From Diacronema lutheri (Eukaryota > Haptophyta > Pavlovophyceae > Pavlovales > Pavlovaceae): a DNA stretch of 64,000 nt. Made by a program: the position numbers and the translations under genes. The stretch spans positions 372,001 through 436,000 of the forward strand of contig JAGTXO010000025.1 of assembly GCA_019448385.1 (NCBI GenBank). Direction: 5' to 3'. Position 1 is the first letter of the stretch. Every line of letters starts with the position of its first letter. Shown piece after piece: positions 55,301 to 64,000 of this stretch. The notes below the pieces were generated by a model. That model worked only from the letters and a program-made list of their open reading frames with translations, searched no databases and had not been told where the DNA came from.

Positions 55301-58300
55301 GGCGCGCGCGCCGCACGGCGCGCGCGGCGGCGCGCACGCCAGCGACGGCTGCGGCCACGCCGCGCGCCAACACGGCCGCGGCGTGCGCCATCGCACCGAG
55401 CACGGCGCGTGGCGCGCCGAGCAAGCGCAGCAAGCGCGACGCCGTCGCGCGCGCCGGCGCACCGTGTGCAGGGGCCTCGCCAGCGCCAGCACCGACGCCG
55501 CCATCGCCGCAGCCGCAGGTGGCGTCGCCGCCGCCGCAGGCGTCGCGACGGACGCCGCCGCCGCCGAAACAACCGCCGCACACGTCGCCGCCGACGTTGC
55601 CACCCCAGCCGCCGTTGCGTGCGCAGGTGGCTGCGGCGCGTGCGTGCGGGAGGCGTGCCGTGCGGCGCGCATCACACGGGCTGCGCGACGCGAGCGACGC
55701 CGCCGGGGTCCCCGCTGCGCCAGGCGCGCCGTGCGCGCCAGCCTCGCCGGCCTCGCCGGCGCGCGGTCGCGCGCTCGCCTCGACGTGGCCGCCTCCGCCG
55801 CCATCGCCGCCGTCGAACCGGGCGGCGGAGGGCTGCCGCTCGAACCGCTCGTCGGCGTCGGCCGCCACCGCCGCCTCGCGCTCCGCCGCCGCGGCGGCCG
55901 CACGGCGCGCGTGGCGGAGCGCGCGGCCGCCGTCCGCTGCGCGGCGTGGCGGCGCGGGCGCGGGCTTCGGCGCGCGCGGCCCCTCGGCGCGCTCGCGGAG
56001 CACGGCGAGCGGCGTGCCCGTGGCGACGCTCGTGCAGACGCGCCGCAAGGCGGCGCTTACGCACGCGTGGACGACGCGCGCCGTCCGCTTGTCGGCGGCG
56101 CGCGCGGCGCGGCGCGCGGCCTTGGCGGCGGCCTTTTTGGCGCGCCTCTGCTCCGCCTGCTCCGACAGCGCGCGCGCCTGGCGCTCGGCTGCGAGCGCGT
56201 CCTCGGGCGAAACGGTCGGCCTCGGCGGCCGCGCGCGCGCGCTGCGACGCTGCGCGCTGCGGCGGTCGGACGGCGGCTGCCGCGGCGGCGAGGACGGCGA
56301 GCGCGAGCTCGGCGTGGGCGACCAATCGCCGCTGACGGTTGCGAGCGGCGCAAACGGGTTGTCGTCCCCGCGACCCGCGGCGTGCGACAGTGCACGCGGC
56401 GTCGGGCGCCGGCCGACCGCTGGCGGGCCCCACTCGGACGGCGGCTCCGAGGGCGAGCGCGCCGTCGGCGCCGCGCGTTGCGCGGCCGGCGGCGCCTCCC
56501 GGTCCAGCGCCGCCTGCTCTCTCGCCGCGGCCTGCTCGTCACCCTCCGGCACGCCACGCGGCGCGAGCACCGCGGTGGCGCAGCGCGTCGCGTTGAGCAA
56601 CGCCGCCTCCATCTGCCGCACGCTGGCCTTGGCGCACGCCACACCCTCTCTCGCCCGGCGCTGCGCCTCGTGCGCGCGGCGCACATCCGCGTCGGCATCT
56701 TCGCGCATGCCAAAGTGCGCCTGTTGCAGCCGCAGGTCCGCAGGGCGCCCCTGCGCGCGAGGGGCACGGGCGCGGCGGCGCGCAGGTGACGGAGCTGGCG
56801 CGCCGTTCTGCGCTGCGCGCACGCCAATCGACGGGCGCGCGCGCGGCGGGGCGCGCGCGCGCGCGCGCGCGCGCTGCCTACCCAGCCGCCGGCCGGCTCG
56901 CGCGAGCGCGCCAGCTGCTCCGCCGCCTCGGCGTCGAGCACGCGCTGCTGCGCCTCCTCCTCGCCCAGTGCAGCGAGGTGCAGCCGGCGGGCTGCCTTGC
57001 GGCAGTTGCCCTCCGCCTTGCCCACGGCCTTGCGCGCCGCGTCGACGGGGTCGTCGTTGGCTCTGGCGCGCCTGCGCTTGCCCTTGTCGGCGGGCGGCGG
57101 CTTGGCGCGCTGCAGCGTGCCGAGCGCGTCGTCGGCTCCGCGCGCGGCCGCCCGCGGGCGGCGGGCCCCAAAAAGCGCACCGGTCGCCGTGCGCGCCGCG
57201 CAAGCAACGACCAGCGCTGACATGCCGGCGAAGACCGCACCGCCCAGCGCCACGGTTGCCACGATGCGCAGCGTCCCGTGCGCAAGCTGCGCTGCCTCCG
57301 CCGCTTTGGCGGCCTCGCGCGCGCGCGCATCGGCGGCTCTCATCTCGTGCAGCAGCCCGGCCGCGCCGCTCGCGCCGTCGCGGCCGCGCGCGAGCTCGCA
57401 CAGCACCGCCGCCGCGCGCCGCGTGGGCTCGCGCGCGAGCAGCTGCGCGCCGCCGTCGGGGCGCAGCTTCTCAACGAACTCGACAAACGTCGCGTCGCGC
57501 CAGAGGGACATGCGGAAGGCCCTGTGCACCGCCCCCTCCTGCTCGCGCATCCGCCGTGCCGCCCGCCTGCCGTCGCGCGCGTGCGCGTGCGCGGCCGCGT
57601 CGAATCCCGCGACGCCGCGCTGCGCGTCGCGCGCGGCCGACGACGGCGCCGCCGCGCTGCCCGCCAAGGGCGCCGCAGCGGCGACGCGCGCGTGCGGAGC
57701 GACGGGATCGCCGGCGGCCGGCGGCTCGGCGCGCTGCGGCGTGCCGTTTGCTCCGCGCGCGGCCGTCCCGGGGGAGATGGCCGCGATGGCGCCGCCAGCC
57801 GCGCCGCGCGCCAGCCACGCGCATAGGCTGCCGACGAGCTCGCCGAGACCCCCGACGGTCGCCGCGGCGGCGAGTGCGCCGGGCTTGCCGGCCGACAGCG
57901 GCTCGCGAGCGTCGTCGTCGCAGCCGCCGGCACCCGTCTTGGCGAGTGCGTCGCGCTCGCCCTCGACGCCCGCCACGACCGCCGCCCCTCCGTCGTCCGC
58001 CGCGCCGGCCGCGCGCGCGGCCGGGCGCAGAGGAGGCGTGCCGGTGCAGCCGTCGCCGCTCGTCTTCGCCGTTTCCTCCACTTTGGTCACTTCGTCGCCA
58101 CCTGCGCCATCTCCGACGCCGGGGCCCTTGGTCACGCTTGCCGCCATGCGCGCCGTGCCCGCCGGCCAGCCCGCCGACTGCTCGAGCGCGGCGGCGAGCG
58201 GCGCGACGCGCGTCGACTCGGGCGCGCTCTCGTCATCGGGCTCGAGCGCGTTGTGCAGGCGCGCGAGCGCGCGCTCGACGGCCGCGGCGCCACTGCCGGG

Positions 58301-60556
58301 GGCGCGGCTCGCCGCGCGCACCGCGCGCCGCCAGGCCGGCGCGAACATGAGCGCCGGCTCGAGCGCCGCGAGCGCGCGCGCCTCGCGCGCGTCGCTCGCG
58401 CCGAGGCGCGGCGGCACGCGCGCGGCTCCGCGCGGCGCGGTGCCTCGGAAGCGTGGGCTCAGCGTGTAGGCGAGGTGCTGCGGCACGCCGCGCGCCTCCG
58501 CGCGCGCGCGTCCGTCCTCGACCTCGCGCCGCGCCTTCGCGATCGCCGGCGTGGCGCGCGCGAGCCAGTCGGGGTCGGCGGGCAGGTGGATCACGACGAG
58601 AATCGGCGCCCAGTCCAGCCGCGGGTTCTTGTGACGGTCGGGCACGACCCACACGAGCAGCACCGTGCCCTCCGCGCCGCACGCCGCCTCGTAGATCCTG
58701 GGCTGCGAGCGCCAATCGGGCCTGACGCGCAGCGCCCGCGCGTGGTCGATGGCGGCGGCGCGGTCGCCATTGAAGTGAACCGTCGTCACCTCGCCGATGA
58801 CGGACCGGCCGGACCGCCAGCAGAACACCGCGTCCGCCGACCCGCCGGCGATGGCCGCGAGCGATTCGGGCGCGGCGAGCCGCGGCAAGCCCTCGAAGGC
58901 GGCAAAGTCCTCGTGCGCATTGTACACGCCGCCCCAGCCGTCGTGCGCGTACGCGCGCGCGGCCGCTCGTACCGCGCGCGGCTGGTTCTCCACGCCCGAC
59001 GTCATGTGCCATGTCGTCCCCGCGAAGCCGGGCTCGCCCAGCTCGGCCCGCACGACGGTACCGTACCCCGCGCCCTGCGTCGGGGCGGCGAGGTGGTGCA
59101 TGCCCGCGCCGGTCACGCCCTCCGTGCGCTGCCGCGTGACGATCGTGCCCGTCGCGTGCGCGAAAAGCGTGTCGACCACGGCGGGCGCGCGCCCGCTGTT
59201 CGCCCGTAGCCGCGCCCTGCCCGCTTTTAGCTGCTCGGGGTCCTTGGCGTCGTACACGCGCGCGTCCGCGTCGCCCTCATCAGGCGCAGTGTAGACGCAG
59301 CGGCGTTCGAGCGGCGCCGAGCCACCGCCGTCCGCCGCCGCCGGCGAGGTTGGCGCCGCGCCCGCCGCCACCGCGCTCGTCGCCGCCGTGCCCGTCGCCA
59401 CCGCCGCAGCCGCCGCGCCCGCGGGGTCGTCGTCCCCGTCCTCCGCGCCCTCCCCGTCGTCAGCGGTGGTGGCGTCGCCATCGTCCCCGTCGCCCTCGCC
59501 CCCGCCGAGGCTGCTGAATGGTCGGGGCCCCCACGCCGAGGCGGCGCGCCGCTGCGGCGCACGCGGCGGTGGCGCTCGCGACGGCGGCCTTGGCGCCGCC
59601 GCGCCGCGCGGCCTGGCCGCCGTCGACAGCGCGCGGCCTGCAGCGCCCGTGAGCGCGTCGAGCGCGGCCGTGCGTGCGATGCGGTCGTCGGGCGCGCGCA
59701 GCGCCGCCTCGACGGCCTGCAGCAGCCCGTCGGGCGCGGATCCGCCGACACTGGCATCGCACGCCTCGGCGAGCCGCGCGGCCTCGGCGAGCCGCGCGGC
59801 CTCGCGGGTGAACGGGCCGAAGCGCCTGGCGCGGTCGCCGAGCAGAGCGCCGATGGCGGCGCGGAGCGTGCGCGCGCGGGTCTCCTCGTACGCGGCCGTC
59901 GTGAGGCGCGCGAGGCGCGCGTCCAAAGCCTTCTTGATGTCGACAAGGACACTCGCGCGGCGGCCGTAGAGCGTCGATGCGCTCGCCACGACCTCGGCCG
60001 CGACTGTTGCCGCGGCGAAGCAACACGCGGCCCCACTCTGCGGGGGCGCCTTGAAGGCATCGATGGGCGGCGCTGTTCTGCCGATGCGCTGCGCAAGCTT
60101 CTTGATGAGCACGCCGGCCGCCGTGGCGTACGCCGATTCGCCGTTGCCCAAGGTGCGCGAATCGGCGAGCAGGGCGAGCGCGGCGCCGGGCGGCGCGCCG
60201 CGCTGCGCGGGCGGCGCGAGGAGCAGGTACGCCGCCGTCCAGTGCACGAGGCCGCTGGACGCGCGGAGGCAGAGCGGTAGCACGACCACGAGCACCTGCC
60301 CAAACCGGTCCGCATCCGCGCATGCTTTGCGCAGGTTGCGCAGCGCCACCTTGAGCGCATGCTGCGAGCACCCCGTGTCGCCCACCCTAACCCTGCTCGT
60401 GCCGAAATCCGCGTAACGCAGCAGGGCGATGAGGCAAGTGGATGGGACCACGTGGGGGTGGGTATCTCCCGGCGACAGAATGGTGCTGAGGGCCAGCGAG
60501 AAACTGTCCGAGCCGCCCCGCCCGCCGGGCAAAGCGTCCTTCACGGAGTCCTCCAT
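46413..60556 (-). CDS. Giant multidomain protein with C48-like proteases and YqaJ nuclease
   Basis: Exons 60556-56882 and 56807-46413 with a 74-nt intron (TGG|GTAGGC..GCGCAG|AAC, phase 0, containing a (GC)12 tract) give 4,689 residues. Seen: an N-terminal C48 (Ulp1-like) module (H105-W, D132, Q173, C179); a nuclease-like block (about 500-640) with D575 and E589 but Thr591 where Lys is expected; a membrane-like helix (about 1096-1121); charged and Ala-rich spans; a second C48-like module (H2526-F, D2549, Q2590, C2595-G); two degenerate ones (nt 51500-51900; nt 50460-50760, H3246, with Ala at the Cys site); and a YqaJ/lambda-exonuclease nuclease (E4038, D4076, E4091-V-K4093, then QLQLGMHVLG). 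The tail is (AAPPP)n plus an AT-rich-coded end. I do not recognise the whole. It could be two genes, a virus- or transposon-derived polyprotein, or a host factor. Confidence 0.6.
46571..46735 (-). repeat. 15-base tandem repeat encoding Ala-Ala-Pro-Pro-Pro
   Basis: About eight imperfect units of GGCGGCGGCGCGGCG type, in frame with the giant gene. Confidence 0.85.
52238..52314 (-). repeat. (GGC)n tract encoding polyalanine
   Basis: A trinucleotide run of about 25 units inside the giant gene, followed by GGC/GGT and GGCGGCGGC stretches that encode polyproline and more alanine up to about 52450. Confidence 0.9.
53410..53660 (-). repeat. Tandem repeat of about 20-24 codons
   Basis: Units of the form SAFAPAADGVFPAPLAAAA recur about five times in the giant protein just before its second C48-like module. 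Confidence 0.8.
56851..56874. repeat. (GC)12 dinucleotide tract
   Basis: Falls inside the inferred intron of the giant gene, exactly where the reading frame changes. Confidence 0.95.
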
Positions 60557-61075
60557 CTGCAGACTGTGGGCACGTCAGTGTCCGGATGGCGGCCCGGATG
60601 ATACTTGGGAGAATTTACATGATGCCCTGGAGAATGCCCCGCTCTCCCACAACCAGGACCCGCCAGCGCGCCGAGCCTACTCGTTTGCCCGCGCCGCCTC
60701 TCTTTGCGCGCCCGAGCGCGGCCTCCGAGCGCGGCCAACGTCCTCCGGGGGCGTGCATCGTGGCTGCTCGGAGGGGCTGCGACGCGGCGAAAGCTCGCTG
60801 CGCGGCCGCAACGTGAGCGCGCGCGCGTGGCCGCGCGCCGGCCTGCGCTGCTCTGCACGGCCGCGCGCCGGCCTGCGCAGCCTCGTCGCGCAGCGTGAGC
60901 GCGAGCGCGCGCGAGGTGAGCTCGGCGGATGGGTGCGCGGCGGCGTTGGCGGCGGGTGCGGCGGCAGGCTGGGCGGCGGGTTTGGACGGAGAGTGTCGGG
61001 GAAGAACGGGGCGCATCCTGGCTGGGAGTTGGACGGCGCCCACCACGCGCTGGCGGATCCTGGTTGCCACCACCA

Positions 61076-61094
61076 CCCCCCCCCCCCCCCCCCC
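61076..61094. repeat. 19-nt poly-C tract
   Basis: Uninterrupted C run followed by GGAGACGAGGAC, a word that recurs near the G tract at about 63524. Confidence 0.9.
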
Positions 61095-62462
61095 GGAGAC
61101 GAGGACCAGGGGCATGGCCGACTCGCTGCGCCGCACAGCGCGCGGCGCGCGGCATGCTGCGCGACCTCAAGCACATCCAGCCGCGCTCCGCCCACGCAAC
61201 GCGCGCAATGCCGCGTTGCACTGCAGGTGTGCACGTGCGGCTCTCACGCGCACTGTGTTGCACGAACGGCATCACGCCACCGAGCTGCGTCCGGACCACG
61301 CGCCGCGCGCAGGCGACCACACAGGGGCGCGCCGCGCCGCGCGTGCGCGCCCTCGCAACCGTTGCAGCACGCTCTGCCTTGCACTGCGCCGAGCCGCCGC
61401 GCGCTGTGCGCGTGCATGCAGGGCGCACGCGTGCGACGAAGCGCGCGCGCGGCGAGGCGCGCGGGCGGCTCGCTGCGCGGGCGGCAACGCGCCCAGCTGC
61501 GCCCAGGCCAGGCGCGCGCCCGCGAGTGCCACCGGGACGCACTGCCCCCGCCGGGGTCGCCGCGCGCTCTGTGTGTGCGCTCGCGCGCTGCGAGCGCGGC
61601 GGAACGTTCGTGCATGGCGCGAAGAGCGCGGCACCCGAAGACGGCTGCCCCGAGCCCGCGCCGGGTGGCAGCGAGCGGCGGCACCTCCTCGGCGAGCCCG
61701 CCCCGCGCCTTCCCCTCCACGTGGCGTTTTGAGGCAGACGGACACGCGCCCACACTGCGACTGGGCACGCTGCTCGAGGCAGACACGCACCCAACGCGCG
61801 CGCACCACGCGCCCGCGTCGGCGGGCCGGTGTGAACGAGCGAGAGCTCGGTGTCGCCAACGGGGGCACGGGCGCGACTTCGGTCCGCCTCTCGACGGACG
61901 CAGGCGACGCTGCCGGGAACTTCCCCGACGCCTGCACATCCAGGGCTTCGAGGTACAGAGCTGGGCAACAGTGCCGCTCGTCACCGATGAGGCGGCCAAG
62001 CTCGCTATCCTTGCTGCCCTCGGCTCCACCAAACAGCCGGGCGACCCAACGGTTCGTGATCGCCTGGCCGCCAGGTGCGAACCGCGCCCGTGCAAGCGCT
62101 TCACCCGCATTCTCCGCCCCGCTGCGGACGTCCGCCTGCCGGCCGCGAACACGGCCGGTGCGCGTTGCCGCCTGGCCCAACACGAAAACCCGCCCGCCCC
62201 CGAGGCCGCAGGTCCTACCTGCCCAAGCGCAGCCCAACGGCACGCAGACAGCCCGCCTTGGCAACCGACTCGTGCGCGAGCGCTCCGCCCTCCACAAGAG
62301 CCTGCCCCACGCCACCGCCGACGCGGAGCCAGCGCAGCCGACGCCCCTCCGCGACGCTCGCGCCGCAAGGCGCAAGGGCCCCGGCGAGACGGCGTCAACC
62401 AAGCCCGCCGCTGGCACAGCGCCGGCACCCGGAGCCCACCCCAAGCCCCCGCGCACGCCTCG

Positions 62463-62491
62463 CCCCCCCCCCCCCCCCCCCCCCCCCCCCC
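62463..62491. repeat. 29-nt poly-C tract
   Basis: Uninterrupted C run. Confidence 0.95.
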
Positions 62492-62639
62492 GATCGGCGG
62501 ACCGATTGCGTTTTGGTGCGCCAGGCTCAATGCGCCATCGCAGTGGCGGGCCCGCAGACGCAGACGCTGACATGCCCAACGCTGGGCACTGAGGCCGCAG
62601 GCCGGCCCTCCTGGACCTGGCGGGCGAGCTGCCCGCGCA

Positions 62640-63300
62640 GCGGCCACGCGAGCCTCGCACTGACCGTGGCGGTCGCTGCCACCGTGATAGCTGCGGGTGC
62701 GGCGGCCTTGGCCCCAACCCCATCATCCGTCTTCATCCCCGCCCTGCTCGCGCTCGCGGCCTACGTCGGCAATCCCTGCACCGGGATCCGCCCCGCGAAG
62801 TCCACACAAGACTTATCCGTGCTGCACGCCAGCCGCGCGCGCCGACGCGCGCCGCTCCCACACGCTCACCTCCGTTTCCGCGGGCGGCCCAACGCCCCCC
62901 CCCCCCCCCCCCCCCTCCCCCCCGGCAGGCGGCCATCGAGCCGCATTAGCACACCCGCCCGGGGCCTCCAGCCGCACCCGCAGCGGCTCGGCGCCTTGAA
63001 TCCTCCCGTCCCCCGGGGTGAGGCCTTCAACCCGGGCCCAGCGCGCTCCGACTGCCTCACGCGCGCCAGCGCCAACCTCGGCGGCATGGTAGACCCCGAG
63101 CGAAAAGCCGCACTTCTCGCCGTCCTCGTCAGGCGCAAGTACGTTATCCTGCTCCTACTGCCGACGCGGCTCCCGCGCGCGCGGACTACTACGCCGGGCA
63201 GATCGCCGCAGACGCACGTGAGTGCACACGTGCGGACAAGGCGCACACGCTCGACGTCCAGTTAGCGCACGTGCACGTGCGCGCCACTGGTCACATTTGA
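62640..63300 (+). mobile_element. Decayed LINE-like (non-LTR) retrotransposon fragment
   Basis: A hydrophobic stretch (LALTVAVAATVIAAGAAALA) precedes RGEAFNPGP (about 63017-63040), then ANLGGMVDPERKAALLAVLV and RRKYVILLL, which looks like the start of an AP-endonuclease domain of LINEs (NPGP and then first strand, helix, second strand). In another frame a segment DYYAGQIAADARECTRADKA ends at a stop at 63298-63300, as if a frameshift and deletion had removed the catalytic core. No reverse transcriptase is visible in the window. The NPGP word lacks the Asp and Glu of a true 2A peptide. Similarity is by eye. Confidence 0.4.
62895..62915. repeat. 21-nt poly-C tract
   Basis: Inside the LINE-like fragment's open frame, where it would encode polyproline. 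Confidence 0.9.
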
Positions 63301-63468
63301 GCGTCCGTGCTCGCCCACAGCGTCGCCATCCACAAGATGCGCGCTGGAGCCATCCAAGCAGGGCTCTGCCTGCTCGGCTTCCGCAAGGCAATTTGGGCCG
63401 CGGACAGCGGACAGCGGACGGCGTGCGCGTGCGAGGTGCGAAAGGAGGAAGAAGGTAGGGAGAGTTGT

Positions 63469-63516
<48 letters not shown>

Positions 63517-64000
63517 CGGCCGCCGGAGACGAGGACGCACTCACCGCTGTTGGCAATGCGCGCGTCACGGAGACAACTTGGCGGGCTTCGCACGCAGCTG
63601 GGCCGATCGCCGCCGTAGAGATGTCTGCAGCCGTCTCCGCGATGCCGATCGTCGCATCTGTTGGCACCGCTGCCATCTGCCGCACCCGCGGCCAGGCTGC
63701 CGGCAAGGTCGGCGCGTCGGGCTCCGAGCTCGGCCACGCAGGCGATGCGGCCGACGGCGGTGACGCTGAGCCCAGCGCCGGGTCCAACGGCTCCACGTCG
63801 AGCCGGCTGTGAACGAGCATGCTCGCACCACTTGCCCACGCCAGCGCGTCGGACTCAGGCACGTTGTAGATCTGCGCGGGCAACGCGCGTGCGTGCGGCA
63901 GGCGCGCGCGCGAGCTTTCAGGCCACGCGCGCGTGCCGCGCGGGAGGACGGGGCGGTCGCGGCTGCGCTCGACCGCCGGTCGCGGCACCGAGCGACCGTG
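63301..64000. other. Right-edge region, unresolved
   Basis: Open frames run on both strands (for example minus strand 63988-63155 through a Pro run from the G tract; plus strand to a stop near 63810). Composition from 63530 to 63900 is fairly natural on either strand, so a partial gene or more of the retroelement may continue past the window. No domain recognised. Confidence 0.3.
63483..63511. repeat. 29-nt poly-G tract after a (GT)n run
   Basis: A short (TG)n run (about 63467-63482) passes directly into an uninterrupted G run. Confidence 0.95.

Larger units (their letters stand above)
60557..62639. other. Gene-poor, GC-rich region upstream of the giant gene
   Basis: No frame has a recognisable domain. 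The sequence just before the giant gene's ATG (CTGCAG|ATGGAGG in the sense of that gene) could be a splice acceptor, so a 5' noncoding exon may lie upstream. A short natural-looking plus-strand stretch (about 61940-62090, QSWATVPLVTDEAAKLAILA) has no partner. Two C tracts (61076-61094, 62463-62491) are present. Confidence 0.5.

Noticed and set aside
54607-58350. 1,247-residue plus-strand open frame
   Set aside because: Antisense shadow of the giant gene with Arg/Pro/Ala composition and no recognisable motif.
46413-60556. Bacterial or phage origin of the whole region because of YqaJ
   Set aside because: The gene has an inferred spliceosomal intron, the local codon style and low-complexity repeats; only the domain family, not the gene, points to phage.
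63017-63040. 2A self-cleaving peptide at GEAFNPGP
   Set aside because: The consensus D-x-E-x-NPGP residues Asp and Glu are missing; only NPGP is present, which is common at this place in LINEs.
1-64000. tRNA or rRNA genes
   Set aside because: I found no convincing cloverleaf T-loop/anticodon arrangement or rRNA core sequence by reading; a covariance-model scan would be needed to exclude them.

Overview
The window is nuclear DNA from a eukaryotic alga, most likely a haptophyte (a pavlovophyte-type genome is my best guess, by inference). The evidence is very high GC, spliced genes whose introns nearly all begin GTGCGC (one begins GC) and end CGCAG, a plastid glutamate-1-semialdehyde aminotransferase carrying what looks like a signal-plus-transit presequence, and callose-type glucan synthases. 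Genes are packed tightly: divergent start codons lie 53-120 bp apart and convergent stops 30-100 bp apart. Long poly-C or poly-G tracts sit in spacers and in one intron. Because GC is so high, very long open frames occur by chance on the opposite strand; I left these out and chose strands by domain content and splice logic. Track-style GTG/TTG starts were replaced by ATG starts.

Left part (0.4-9.4 kb): a small putative mitochondrial protein, an unrecognised membrane protein, a secreted GH5 exo-beta-1,3-glucanase-like enzyme, an IDD-like zinc-finger protein, plastid GSA aminotransferase, and a MidA/NDUFAF7-type methyltransferase.

Centre (9.5-29.5 kb): two giant glucan synthases face each other tail to tail around a neurochondrin-like gene. 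Each fuses an N-terminal GH16 (KRE6/SKN1-like) domain to an EGF-like module and a complete FKS1/callose synthase. The copies match almost base for base in several ungapped blocks separated by strongly diverged stretches, as expected from gene conversion between inverted paralogs. One copy has lost the central Asp of the GH16 catalytic motif.

Right-centre (30.9-46.4 kb): a DnaJ/DnaJ-X co-chaperone, an M41-like (HEAGH) membrane peptidase-like protein, a type II peroxiredoxin, a probable Mediator MED14, a RecQ helicase with a RanBP2 zinc finger, a tyrosine-phosphatase-like protein, and a YbaK-domain protein with a novel N-terminal extension.

Right part (46.4-64 kb): one gene can encode a 4,689-residue protein with at least two C48 (Ulp1-like) protease-like modules, two further degenerate ones, a degenerate nuclease-like module, a YqaJ/lambda-exonuclease-type nuclease near the C terminus and long Ala/Pro repeats. 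No transposase or polymerase is visible. I regard it as the most unusual object in the window. Beyond it lies gene-poor, homopolymer-rich DNA holding a decayed fragment that resembles the start of a LINE endonuclease. The GH5 glucanase and the two glucan synthases may act on the same beta-1,3-glucan pool; the other genes look like ordinary neighbours.
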